From: Chitinolyticbacter albus
GTDB lineage: Bacteria > Pseudomonadota > Gammaproteobacteria > Burkholderiales > Chitinibacteraceae
Direction: 5' to 3'
NCBI RefSeq assembly: GCF_024437655.1
Contig: NZ_JANBVF010000013.1
Span: 1 to 64,000, forward strand
Length of the DNA: 64,000 bases
In this document: in pieces, positions 42,836 through 51,180 of the stretch
How positions within the stretch are numbered: the stretch's first letter is position 1
Layout of the letters: each line of letters begins with the position of its first letter
Notes under the pieces: generated by a model
Database searches by the model: none
What the model was told of the DNA's origin: nothing
Seen by the model: the letters and a program-made list of their open reading frames with translations, nothing else
Made by a program: the position numbers and the translations under genes

Positions 42836-43801
42836 GTGAGCCACATGCGCGCGATCACCCACGCCGAAGGCCGCCTACGGTTGTCCGAGATCGAGCAGCC
42901 GCTGCCTGGGCCAGGTCAGTTGCTGGTGCGCGTGCGTGCGGCGGGGGTGAATCGCGCCGATTTGATGCAGGCGGCGGGCCGCTATCCGCAGCCGCCAGGT
43001 GAATCGGACATCCTCGGTTTGGAGATCGCGGGTGATGTGGCTGCGGTGGGCGAGGGCGTCAGCGACTTTGCGCTCGGCGATGCGGTGTTCGGCCTCGTCG
43101 CCGGTGGCGGCTACGCCGAGTACTGCCTGCTCGACGCCCGGCTCGCCGTCGCCAAGCCGCCACAGCTGGCTTATGCCGAGGCCGCCAGCCTGCCCGAGGC
43201 ATGGCTGACCGTCTGGCTCAATCTGGTCGAAATCGGTGGCCTGCGGCCCGGGCAGCGCGTGCTGATCCACGCCGGTGCCAGCGGCGTCGGCGCCGCGGCG
43301 ATCCAGCTTGCCCGCGCGCTTGGGGCGTCCGTGGCGGTGACGGCGGGCGGGGCGGAAAAATGCGAATGGTGCCGATCGCTCGGCGCCGAGTTGGCAATCG
43401 ATTACCACAGTGGCGATTTCTCCACCGAGGTCAAAGCCTGGGGTGGCGCTGACCTGATTCTTGATACCGTCGGCGGCGACTATCTGCCGCGTAACCAGGC
43501 GTGCCTGAATCGCGATGGTGCCATCGTGCTGATCGGCCTGTTGCGTGGGACCGAGGCACAGGCCAATCTCGGGCTGCTGTTGGTGAAGCGCCAGCGGCTG
43601 ATCGGCTCGACGCTGCGCGCCTTGTCGGTGGAGCGCAAGGCCGCGCTCTCTGCCGCGCTATGGCCGTGGCTGCTGCCGCGCCTGGCGACGGACCAGATCC
43701 GGCTGACGCTGGATCGGGATTTCGCGCTGGCCGATGCAGCCAGCGCGCATGCCTGGCTCGCGGCAGGCAATAACAAGGGCAAGTTGGTGTTGCGCGGCTG
43801 A
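42836..43801 (+). CDS. Zinc-independent quinone oxidoreductase (MDR superfamily, PIG3-like)
   Basis: About 321 residues from GTG 42836, or 318 from ATG 42845. GroES-like N-domain (AGVNRADLMQAAGRYPQPPG) and Rossmann domain with NADPH motif AGASGVGAAAIQLA. Zinc ligands are absent, as in quinone reductases. It reduces quinones with NADPH. It follows zapE closely and is probably co-transcribed. Confidence 0.93.
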   Translation: MSHMRAITHAEGRLRLSEIEQPLPGPGQLLVRVRAAGVNRADLMQAAGRYPQPPGESDILGLEIAGDVAAVGEGVSDFALGDAVFGLVAGGGYAEYCLLDARLAVAKPPQLAYAEAASLPEAWLTVWLNLVEIGGLRPGQRVLIHAGASGVGAAAIQLARALGASVAVTAGGAEKCEWCRSLGAELAIDYHSGDFSTEVKAWGGADLILDTVGGDYLPRNQACLNRDGAIVLIGLLRGTEAQANLGLLLVKRQRLIGSTLRALSVERKAALSAALWPWLLPRLATDQIRLTLDRDFALADAASAHAWLAAGNNKGKLVLRG

Positions 43802-43805
43802 AAGC

Positions 43806-44057
43806 CTAATCGTCGTCGACCACGGCCTCTGCCGCGTCAAGCCCCAGCGCTTCGGCCTCGGTCACCGCACGACTGCGTGCCGGGCGGCGTTGCCGGACTG
43901 CAGCACTCAACGCAAGCGCCGCACTACATGTGATGACCACGATAAGGAGCGTGAGCAGCCAGCCCGGCAACCCGTGGCCCAGCAGCAGAACGAGTGTCGT
44001 GGCGAACAGCAGGATGCCGGCCGGATAGCGGAACCCCGAGTGCGTGCGCTCGCTCAT
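43806..44057 (-). CDS. Small two-helix membrane protein
   Basis: 83 residues with two adjoining hydrophobic helices (about residues 12-55) and an acidic C-terminal tail (EAEALGLDAAEAVVDDD). Its ATG overlaps the mscS stop (ATGA), supporting a real, coupled gene. No family is recognised; it could be an accessory subunit of the channel. Confidence 0.72.
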   Translation of the reverse strand: MSERTHSGFRYPAGILLFATTLVLLLGHGLPGWLLTLLIVVITCSAALALSAAVRQRRPARSRAVTEAEALGLDAAEAVVDDD

Positions 44058-45667
44058 GTCCGGTCCTGGGTATTGGGGCGCTGGGCTGGGGCGAGGTAGA
44101 AGTCGCCGGGTTTCACCAGCTTGGGGTGGTCAGGGTCGGCTTCGTAGTTCGGGCTCATGATCTGTACGCCGTATTCGTTGAACGCATCCTGCAGATGGCC
44201 GTGCAGCTCGTCGAGGATCTCGATGCGGCGGCGTGGTTCGGCCAGTGCCACGCGCAGGTTGTATTCCACGTAGAAGTCGGACAGCGCGGTCTGGAACACG
44301 ACCGGGACGGGCGTGGGCAGGATGCCGGTGGTGCGCTTGGCGCCTTCCAGCATCAGCGCCTCGACCTGGCGCCACGGCGTGTCGTAGCCGATGGTCATCA
44401 CCACCGAGACGATGACGCCGCCGCCGGTAGCGAGCCGGCTGTAGTTCTTTACGTTCTGGCTGACCAGTACCGAATTGGGAATGCTGATTTCCTCGCGCAG
44501 ATTGGTATGGACCTTGGTGGCGAACAGCCCGATTTCGGCGACCGTGCCTTCGTGGTCGGCGATTTTGACGTACTCGCCCACCTTGAGCGAGCGGCTGTAG
44601 ATCAGGATCAGCCCACTGGCGAACTGGCCGACCACGCTGGACGCGCCCAGCGACACCATCAGCCCGACCATGACCGACAAGCCCTTGAACGCCTCGGTGT
44701 TGGCTCCTGGCAGGTAGGGGTAGATCATCGCCAGCGCGATCAGCCAGGAGAGGCAGACCAAGAGGCGGCGGGTGGTCGAGGCGGTGTCGGCGTCGAACCA
44801 ATCGATCTGCAATTGGCCGGTTTCGATGCGGCGGAAGGTGAAGTTGATGCTGCGGGTGATCCAGCGCGTGAGCAGCACGATGAATACCGCGATGGCAAGG
44901 CCCGGTAGGGCGCTGAGCGCCGCCTGCAGCACTCCGCCGAGGAAGTCCAGCACGCGCCGGTCCAGCTGCTCCGACCAGATCCGCGTGTACGGGAACTGCC
45001 CCAGCACGAATGAAACCCAGGTGTAGCTCAGCAGCAGCATCACCGGCCACATCAGCACGATGCCCAGCCAGTGCAGCGTCTGCCGCACCACGCCCGGCGT
45101 CACCTTGAACGGACCGGCAGCGAACTTGCGCGATGCGCCCAAGAGCAGAATCAAGGCACGCTGCCGCCACCAGCGCCAGCCACGGGCCAGCAGCAGAAAG
45201 GCAAAACCGGCTACCAGCGTGGCGAGCACGGCGCGCGCCGCGGCCCAGGCATAGTCAGTCGGTTCGCGGAAGGCCTGTGCATCGGCGATGGCGGACAACA
45301 AGGCCGTTTGGGCGCGCCTGGCCGCCGCTTCCAGGGTATCTCCGGCTAGCGTGTTCACGTCCTGCGGCAAGATGGTGAACAGCATGGCGTTGTCGTACAT
45401 GACTACCGCGCCCTGGGTATCGACGCGGTAGCGCAGCTGCGCTGGTGAGGCGTCGCGCAACAGCCCTTCGATCCGCTGCTCGGCCGCCCGGGCGCGCTGG
45501 AGCGGGGTGTAGCCGAACAGCGAGGCGCGCAAGGTGGCGACCTCCCGATTCAGCACCATGATCTGCGCGGGCGCGTTGGTGCCAGGCACGGGCGTGACTT
45601 CTTCCGCCTGCACGGTGGCCAGGCAGAACGTGAGGACAAACAGCAACAGGACGAGAGGCTTTTTCAT
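44054..45667 (-). CDS. Mechanosensitive ion channel, MscS family
   Basis: 537 residues from the ATG at 45667, giving a signal peptide ending ATVQA. A periplasmic domain, four to five transmembrane helices and an MscS core (VMVGLMVSLGASSVVGQFAS, GLILIYSRSLKVGEYV, EISIPNSVLVSQNVKNYS) are followed by the cytoplasmic alpha/beta domain. The pore helix has the Gly/Ala packing of MscS. It relieves turgor on hypo-osmotic shock. Confidence 0.94.
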   Translation of the reverse strand: MKKPLVLLLFVLTFCLATVQAEEVTPVPGTNAPAQIMVLNREVATLRASLFGYTPLQRARAAEQRIEGLLRDASPAQLRYRVDTQGAVVMYDNAMLFTILPQDVNTLAGDTLEAAARRAQTALLSAIADAQAFREPTDYAWAAARAVLATLVAGFAFLLLARGWRWWRQRALILLLGASRKFAAGPFKVTPGVVRQTLHWLGIVLMWPVMLLLSYTWVSFVLGQFPYTRIWSEQLDRRVLDFLGGVLQAALSALPGLAIAVFIVLLTRWITRSINFTFRRIETGQLQIDWFDADTASTTRRLLVCLSWLIALAMIYPYLPGANTEAFKGLSVMVGLMVSLGASSVVGQFASGLILIYSRSLKVGEYVKIADHEGTVAEIGLFATKVHTNLREEISIPNSVLVSQNVKNYSRLATGGGVIVSVVMTIGYDTPWRQVEALMLEGAKRTTGILPTPVPVVFQTALSDFYVEYNLRVALAEPRRRIEILDELHGHLQDAFNEYGVQIMSPNYEADPDHPKLVKPGDFYLAPAQRPNTQDRT

Positions 45668-45788
45668 GGGGATTCGGGCAGCTGGGGTGTAGTCGGTTTG
45701 GCTGGCCAAACGCCCGAAGTCAAGGCCGGGTCAAAGATCCACCTTGCGGTATGCCGCAATAGAGACAGGCATGCAGGGGACAAGGGCT

Positions 45789-45811
45789 GGGGCCGCGGTG
45801 AGCGCGGCCCC
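45789..45811. terminator. GC-rich hairpin downstream of pntB
   Basis: Stem GGGGCCGCG/CGCGGCCCC (45789-45797 with 45803-45811) with a 5-base loop, 8 bases past the pntB stop. It lacks a T-run, so termination would be weak or Rho-assisted. Confidence 0.4.
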
Positions 45812-45819
45812 GGCTCACT

Positions 45820-47187
45820 TCAGTTCACGTTGTGCAGCATTTCCTCGACCACCTTCTTCGCGTCGCCGAACACCATCATCGTCTTGTCGAGGTAGAAGAG
45901 GTCGTTGTCGAGCCCGGCGTAGCCGGCGTTCATCGACCGCTTCACCACCAGCACCGTGCGCGCCTTGTGCGCTTCGAGGATGGGCATGCCGTAAATGGGG
46001 CTGGCCGGATCGTTCTTGGCGGCCGGGTTCACCACGTCGTTGGCGCCGATCACCAGCACCACGTCGGTGGTGGCGAACTCGTTGTTGATCTCCTCCATTT
46101 CCAGCACCTTGTCGTACGGCACCTCGGCCTCGGCCAGCAGCACGTTCATATGCCCCGGCATGCGCCCGGCCACCGGGTGGATGGCATAGCGCACCTTCAC
46201 GCCGCGCGTTTCCAGCGCTTCGGCCAGCTCGTTGAGCGCATGCTGCGCGCGCGATACCGCCAGGCCATAGCCCGGTACGATCACCACGCTCTCGGCATTG
46301 CCCATCAAAAAGGCCGCATCTTCCGGGCTGCCTGACTTGTAGCCCTTCTCGCCGCCATCGCCGCTGCTGGCTGTGCTTTCCTGCGCGCCGAAACCGCCCA
46401 GCAGCACCGAGACCAGCGAGCGGTTCATCGCCCGGCACATGATGGTGCTGAGGATGGCGCCGGACGCGCCGACACAGGCACCGGCGATGATCAGCACCGG
46501 GTTGTCCAGCGTGAAGCCGATGCCGGCCGCAGCCCAGCCCGAATACGAATTGAGCATCGAGACCACCACCGGCATGTCGGCGCCGCCGATGGGCACGATC
46601 AGCAGCACGCCCAGGATCAGTGCCAGCGCCACCATCATCAAAAAGGCGGCATGACTTTCGCTGACAAAATAGGCAATGCCGAAGCCGAGCATGGCCAGCG
46701 CGATCGCCAGATTGATCAGGTGCTGCCCGGCAAAGCGCACCGGCTTCGCGGCAAAGCGGCCGGACAGCTTGCCCCAAGCGACGACCGAGGCGGTGAAGGT
46801 GATCGCACCGATAAAGGCGCCGATGAAGAGCTCCACCTGCTGCACTGGCATGTGGTGAACCCCGTCGTGATAGATCGCGGCGATGGCAATCAGCACGGCA
46901 GCAAGACCGACCAGCGAGTGCATGGCGGCGACGAGCTCGGGCATTGCCGTCATCGCGACGGTGCGGGCGCGCCAGGCGCCGACCGCAGCGCCAGCGGCGA
47001 CGGCGCCCGCGATCAGCCACCACACGGGGTTCGCGGCCAGTGCCAGCGTGGTCAGCGCGGCGAGGCCCATGCCGACCATGCCGTAGACGTTGCCGCGTCG
47101 CGCCGAGACCGGAGAGGAGAGCCCGCGCAGCGCCAGGATGAACAGCACGGCGGCAGCAAGATAGAACAGGGCGTAGACGTTCTGCAT
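45820..47187 (-). CDS. pntB: NAD(P) transhydrogenase subunit beta PntB
   Basis: 455 residues. The membrane domain (eight or nine helices, about 1-270) is followed by the NADP(H)-binding dIII domain with VPGYGLAVSRAQHAL, HPVAGRMPGHMNVLLAEA, VLVIGANDVVNPAAK and KRSMNAGYAGLDN. With the split alpha subunits it couples hydride transfer from NADH to NADP+ to proton inflow. Last gene of the pnt operon. Confidence 0.96.
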   Translation of the reverse strand: MQNVYALFYLAAAVLFILALRGLSSPVSARRGNVYGMVGMGLAALTTLALAANPVWWLIAGAVAAGAAVGAWRARTVAMTAMPELVAAMHSLVGLAAVLIAIAAIYHDGVHHMPVQQVELFIGAFIGAITFTASVVAWGKLSGRFAAKPVRFAGQHLINLAIALAMLGFGIAYFVSESHAAFLMMVALALILGVLLIVPIGGADMPVVVSMLNSYSGWAAAGIGFTLDNPVLIIAGACVGASGAILSTIMCRAMNRSLVSVLLGGFGAQESTASSGDGGEKGYKSGSPEDAAFLMGNAESVVIVPGYGLAVSRAQHALNELAEALETRGVKVRYAIHPVAGRMPGHMNVLLAEAEVPYDKVLEMEEINNEFATTDVVLVIGANDVVNPAAKNDPASPIYGMPILEAHKARTVLVVKRSMNAGYAGLDNDLFYLDKTMMVFGDAKKVVEEMLHNVN

Positions 47188-47188
47188 C

Positions 47189-47575
47189 TCAACGCTCCTT
47201 CTTCTTGAACATCTGCAGCATGCGCTGGGTGACGAGGAAGCCGCCGAAGATATTGATGCTGGCGAGGAACACCGCGATGGCGCCGAGCACGCTGGTCAGC
47301 GTGATGCTGGAACCGCCGATGTCGACCACCTGCAGCAACGCGCCGACGATGATGATGCCACTGATGGCATTGGTCACCGCCATCAGCGGCGTGTGCAGCG
47401 CGGGGGTGACGTTCCACACCACGTGGTAGCCGACGAAGATGGCGAGCACGAACACGGTGAAGCTGATGATCACCGGGTCGACGCCGGCGTGGGCGACCAT
47501 GGTGGCTGCCTGGTGGGGCAGCTCGGCAACGGGATTGAGCTCGGCAACGGCCGAGGCAACTTGAGTGGCATTCAT
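47189..47575 (-). CDS. pntAB: NAD(P) transhydrogenase subunit alpha, membrane part (PntAB)
   Basis: 128 residues from the ATG at 47575. It has three or four transmembrane helices with [20 protein letters not shown] and [17 protein letters not shown]. It corresponds to the C-terminal membrane portion of fused PntA, encoded separately here as in Rhodospirillum. One base separates its stop from the pntB start. Confidence 0.95.
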   Translation of the reverse strand: MNATQVASAVAELNPVAELPHQAATMVAHAGVDPVIISFTVFVLAIFVGYHVVWNVTPALHTPLMAVTNAISGIIIVGALLQVVDIGGSSITLTSVLGAIAVFLASINIFGGFLVTQRMLQMFKKKER

Positions 47576-47589
47576 GAGGGGCTCCGCGA

Positions 47590-48702
47590 TCACAGGGGCT
47601 TGAGCTCGCCGGCATGGGCGATGCAAGTGGCGGCGACGATGTCGTCGGCGAAGTCGGGGGCGAAGCGGCCCTCCGGGTCGGTCAGCAGCGCACAGAACGC
47701 CGCCACGTTGCGGGCGAACAGCGCGGACGCATCGGCGGCAAGTTCCGCCGCCAGCTGGCCGGCGCCGACCACGGTTACACCGTTGTCGGTAACGATCGCT
47801 TCATCGGGCCGCGACAGTGGGCAATTGCCGCCGCTGTCCACCGCCAGGTCGATCACGACGCTGCCACGCTTCATGCCGGCGACCACCTCGGGCGGCAGCA
47901 GCAGCGGCGCCGCCTTGCCCGGGATCAGCGCGGTGGTGATGATGATGTCGGCCTCGCGTGCGCGCTCGGCGATCAGCGCGGCCTGCCGTGCCTGGTAGTC
48001 GGTCGACATCTCGCGGGCATAGCCACCAGCGGTTTCGGCGGTCTGGCTCGGGTCGGTCGGTACTTCGATGAAACGGGCGCCCAGCGATTCCACCTGCTCG
48101 CGCGTGGCGGGGCGCACGTCGAAGGCTTCGACCATCGCGCCGAGGCGCTTGGCGGTGGCAATCGCCTGCAACCCGGCTACGCCGACGCCAAGAATCAGCA
48201 CGCGTGCCGGCTTCACGGTGCCGGCGGCGGTCATCAGCATGGGCATGAAGCGCGGATAGTATTGCGCGGCCTTGAGCACGGCGCGGTAGCCGGCCACGTT
48301 GGCCTGCGACGAGAGCACGTCCATGGCCTGCGCACGCGTGGTGCGCGGGATGCGCTCCAGCGCGAACGCGGTGAGGCGCTTGTCGGCCAGCCACTGGCGC
48401 GGTGCGTAGCGGTGGGCGTCGAACAGCGCGACCAAGGCGCTGCCTTCGGGAAGCTGGGCGAGCTCGGCTTCCTGCGGCGCGCGTACCTTCAGCACCAATT
48501 CGGCGCCGGCGTAGAGCGCATCGGCGCCGGCAAGCTCGGCCCCAACCGCGGCATACGCCTCGTCCGGGATGGCGGCTGCCAGCCCGGCGCTTGCGGCAAC
48601 CCGCACCCGATGCCCCTGGTTTACCCATTTCCGCACCGTTTCCGGCGTGGCCGCGACGCGGTGTTCACCCGCGTGGGTTTCTGCGGCGACAACGATCAAC
48701 AT
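47590..48702 (-). CDS. pntAA: NAD(P) transhydrogenase subunit alpha, NAD-binding part (PntAA)
   Basis: 370 residues from the ATG at 48702 with RBS gggagg; upstream codons lack family match. It has the alanine-dehydrogenase/PntA fold: [39 protein letters not shown] motif [18 protein letters not shown] and [14 protein letters not shown]. It forms the soluble dI domain. First gene of the operon. Confidence 0.96.
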   Translation of the reverse strand: MLIVVAAETHAGEHRVAATPETVRKWVNQGHRVRVAASAGLAAAIPDEAYAAVGAELAGADALYAGAELVLKVRAPQEAELAQLPEGSALVALFDAHRYAPRQWLADKRLTAFALERIPRTTRAQAMDVLSSQANVAGYRAVLKAAQYYPRFMPMLMTAAGTVKPARVLILGVGVAGLQAIATAKRLGAMVEAFDVRPATREQVESLGARFIEVPTDPSQTAETAGGYAREMSTDYQARQAALIAERAREADIIITTALIPGKAAPLLLPPEVVAGMKRGSVVIDLAVDSGGNCPLSRPDEAIVTDNGVTVVGAGQLAAELAADASALFARNVAAFCALLTDPEGRFAPDFADDIVAATCIAHAGELKPL

Positions 48703-49040
48703 CGGTCTACCTCCCTGTTGGACTGGGGCACCATCAGCGGTACCCCTGCGCGGCTGTGCCGCGTTTGCTCTGCCCGCCGGGTCGTGCTCGACCCTTGTCG
48801 TAGGCATGGGCTGCAAGCGGCATTACGTTGCCGCGATGACATGCCCGTCCAACCCTAGCTGCAGCGGCTAGTCCGCCACTTGACCTTGGACAAGGGCTGT
48901 TTGCTAAGGGAATGTCAGGAAGCCGATCGATTGCGCAGTGCAATCACATCGAACAAAACGATCGTTTCAACGTACACCAGCTGATGTCACGGTGTCGCCT
49001 ACCTTTCATCGGGATATTGCTTGCAAAGCATTTTTATTTA
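48703..49040. other. Divergent intergenic region pntAA / DUF2325
   Basis: About 340 bases without a supported gene. It should hold the leftward pnt promoter and rightward promoter elements of the Fur-linked gene. The right end (49010-49045) is AT-rich. No further motif is clear. Confidence 0.4.
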
Positions 49041-49059
49041 AATGAGAATCACTCTCAAT
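49041..49059 (+). promoter_or_regulatory. Fur-box-like operator
   Basis: AATGAGAATCACTCTCAAT matches the 7-1-7 Fur pattern TGATAAT-N-ATTATCA in 11 of 14 arm positions and the common TGAGAAT variant. It ends 51 bases before the DUF2325 start, in the expected promoter zone, within an AT-rich patch. Confidence 0.7.
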
Positions 49060-49110
49060 TTTGAACAGTGCGAAACGCGCGGCGATCGCACACCGAGCCG
49101 GAGCAAATCG

Positions 49111-49431
49111 ATGAACGCATACCTGGTTGGCGCCGACGTGCTCGGCAACATCCCCGATCTGTTGTCGCAGTACGGCATTGCCATCCACAAGCATGTGTCC
49201 GGCCGCCACGCCGCACACCAGCGCAAGCCGGCGAGTCTCAAGGGCGTGGATCTCATCATCCTGTTCACCGATTTTCTCGGCCACAATGTGATGCGGCACT
49301 ACCGTGATCTGGCCAACGAGGAAAAGATCCGCTTTGTCGCCTGCCGGCGCTCTGTCTGTTCGTTGGCGCAGTCGCTGGACAAGGTATGTAGCAAACCGTG
49401 CGAGCAGTGTCCGAAGCAAAAGCATCACTGA
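49111..49431 (+). CDS. DUF2325-domain protein, likely iron-regulated
   Basis: 106 residues from the ATG at 49111 (RBS ggag); an in-frame ATG at 49042 lies inside the Fur box and lacks an RBS. It matches DUF2325: AYLVGADVLGNIPDLL, HVSGRHAAHQRKPASL, DLIILFTDFLGHNVM. The C-terminus has six cysteines (CRRSVCS...CSKPCEQCP), which could bind metal. Function is unknown in the family. The Fur box suggests expression under iron limitation. Confidence 0.87.
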   Translation: MNAYLVGADVLGNIPDLLSQYGIAIHKHVSGRHAAHQRKPASLKGVDLIILFTDFLGHNVMRHYRDLANEEKIRFVACRRSVCSLAQSLDKVCSKPCEQCPKQKHH

Positions 49432-49441
49432 TTACTTCATG

Positions 49442-49486
49442 CCAGAAACGACAACGGCCGCCGAGTGCGGCCGTTGTCGTTTCTGG
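49442..49486. terminator. Perfect 20-bp hairpin after DUF2325 gene
   Basis: Arms 49442-49461 and 49467-49486 pair perfectly around CGAGT. A T-containing run is inside the stem; no T-run follows. It probably insulates the flagellar operon from the upstream gene. Confidence 0.65.
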
Positions 49487-49565
49487 GGCGGCAAAGCTTG
49501 CCGCTGCCGGGCGCGTTGCCGCTGGCAATGTCGGGCAAGGCCGCCATTTTGCTGGAGAGCCTGCG

Positions 49566-49581
49566 TGGCACGCTTCCTGCT
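49566..49581 (+). promoter_or_regulatory. Sigma-54 promoter of flgB unit
   Basis: TGGCACG-cttc-CTGCT, one mismatch from the -24/-12 consensus TGGCACGN4TTGCW with correct GG-GC spacing. A start near 49592 would give a 32-base leader to flgB. RpoN control of rod/hook genes is known in several polarly flagellated Proteobacteria. Confidence 0.78.
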
Positions 49582-49623
49582 TAATAAGCGTTGTCTTGAA
49601 TTGTGCGCCGTCCACTTGCCGCC

Positions 49624-50028
49624 ATGCTCAGCAAAATCGACAACTACTTCGCCGCCCAGGAATCCGCGCTCTCGCTGCGAGCCCGTCGTCAGGAAGTGCT
49701 GGCGTCGAATATCGCCAACGCCGATACGCCGCAGTACAAGGCGCTTGACTTCGATTTTCGCAGCGCCTACGAGGCGGCGGTTTCCGGCAAGCCGACCGGG
49801 ACGCTGAAGGCGACCGATGCGCGCCACCTGCAGCCGCAGTCCCAGATCGACCCGCTGTCACCGCAGATGCTGTACCGCAACCCGTATCAGGCCTCGATCG
49901 ACGGCAATACGGTCGAGATGGATACCGAAATGCGCGAGTTTGCCGACAACGCAATCCGCTACCAGGCGGCAATCACCTTTATGCAGCGTCGCGTCGAAGG
50001 CCTGCGCAACGCCATGCAGAGCCAGTAA
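49624..50028 (+). CDS. flgB: Flagellar basal-body rod protein FlgB
   Basis: 134 residues from the ATG at 49624. It has the rod signature ARRQEVLASNIANADTPQYKA near the N-terminus and the C-terminal helix VEMDTEMREFADNAIRYQAA. FlgB is the proximal rod subunit, exported by the flagellar type III apparatus. First gene of the flg unit. Confidence 0.96.
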   Translation: MLSKIDNYFAAQESALSLRARRQEVLASNIANADTPQYKALDFDFRSAYEAAVSGKPTGTLKATDARHLQPQSQIDPLSPQMLYRNPYQASIDGNTVEMDTEMREFADNAIRYQAAITFMQRRVEGLRNAMQSQ

Positions 50029-50038
50029 GGACTAGATC

Positions 50039-50449
50039 ATGTCACTGTTCGGTACCTTCGATATCGCCTCATCCGCACTGCGTGCGCAGTCGGCCCGGCT
50101 CAACGCGGTGGCGAGCAATCTCGCCAACGCCGAGTCCGCCACCAGCTCCAACGGCCAGCCCTACCGCGCCCGCCAGGTGGTGTTCCAGACCGCGATGACG
50201 AGCGCCGCCTCCAGCATGCCGGGTGTCAAGGTTGCTGCCGTAATCGAGGATCAGGCTCCGCCGAAGCTGGTGTACGACCCGGGCAATCCGCTGGCCGACG
50301 CCAATGGCTATATCGCGATGCCCAATGTGAACGTGGTCGAGGAAATGACCAACATGCTGTCGGCCTCGCGCGCCTACCAGACCAATGCCGACGTGATGAA
50401 TACCGCCAAGACGCTGCTGATGCGCACGCTGCAGCTTGGCCAGTCCTGA
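50039..50449 (+). CDS. flgC: Flagellar basal-body rod protein FlgC
   Basis: 136 residues. N-terminal [21 protein letters not shown] and C-terminal [20 protein letters not shown] match FlgC, a proximal rod component. Ten bases after flgB. Confidence 0.97.
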   Translation: MSLFGTFDIASSALRAQSARLNAVASNLANAESATSSNGQPYRARQVVFQTAMTSAASSMPGVKVAAVIEDQAPPKLVYDPGNPLADANGYIAMPNVNVVEEMTNMLSASRAYQTNADVMNTAKTLLMRTLQLGQS

Positions 50450-50464
50450 CCGGAGTAAAGCCCC

Positions 50465-51139
50465 ATGTATACCACCGCAGCCACCGACAAGAACTTCGAC
50501 TACAGCAAGATCAATCAGGCGGGGACGAGCTCGACCAGCACCATGCAGGAAGCGCAGGACCGGTTCCTGAAGCTGCTGGTCAAGCAGCTGCAGAGCCAGG
50601 ATCCGATGAACCCGATGGAAAACGCCGAGATGACCAGTCAGATCGCGCAGATCAACACGGTGACCGGCATCGAGAAGCTCAATTCCACCATGGCGACCAT
50701 GTTGTCGTCGTATGGCGCCTCGCAAAGCATGCAGGCGGCGGCACTCGTCGGCAAACAAGCGATGGCGCCGCTGGAGCGGTTCGCCTTCGATGGCACGAAG
50801 GACGTCGAGGCCAGCGTCACCGTGCCGGACAACGTGGCGCAGGTCGCCATCGCCATCATCGACAAGAACGGCAAGGTGGTCGACCAGATGGCGGGCACCG
50901 CCAAGGGCGGCGAGCAATTGCCGATCGAATGGAATGGCAAGCTCGCCGACGGCAGCATCGCCCCGGCGGGCGACTACTACATCGTCGCCAAGGGTCTGAA
51001 TGCCGACGGCAAGGAAGTCGCGCTGACGGTGAACGGCTGGCAGACAGTGAAGAGCGTCGAGTTTGGCAAGGAAGGCGTGAACGTCAACCTCGCAGGCGGC
51101 AGCAAGGTGAAGTTCGAGGACATCGTTCAGGTCATGTAA
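50465..51139 (+). CDS. flgD: Hook assembly scaffolding protein FlgD
   Basis: 224 residues. The N-terminal half has FLKLLVKQLQSQDPMNPMEN and SQIAQINTVTGIEKLN; the C-terminal half is a FlgD Ig/tudor-like pair (VPDNVAQVAIAIIDKNGKVV, GDYYIVAKGLNADGKEVAL). It caps the growing hook and is discarded when the hook is complete. Confidence 0.96.
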   Translation: MYTTAATDKNFDYSKINQAGTSSTSTMQEAQDRFLKLLVKQLQSQDPMNPMENAEMTSQIAQINTVTGIEKLNSTMATMLSSYGASQSMQAAALVGKQAMAPLERFAFDGTKDVEASVTVPDNVAQVAIAIIDKNGKVVDQMAGTAKGGEQLPIEWNGKLADGSIAPAGDYYIVAKGLNADGKEVALTVNGWQTVKSVEFGKEGVNVNLAGGSKVKFEDIVQVM

Positions 51140-51180
51140 TCGGCGCCGCGTGCATCGCGGACAACGCCAGGAGAAGAGAA

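Noticed and set aside
49042-49110. Upstream ATG for the DUF2325 gene
   Set aside because: It falls inside the Fur-box-like site, has no RBS, and the added residues lack family similarity.
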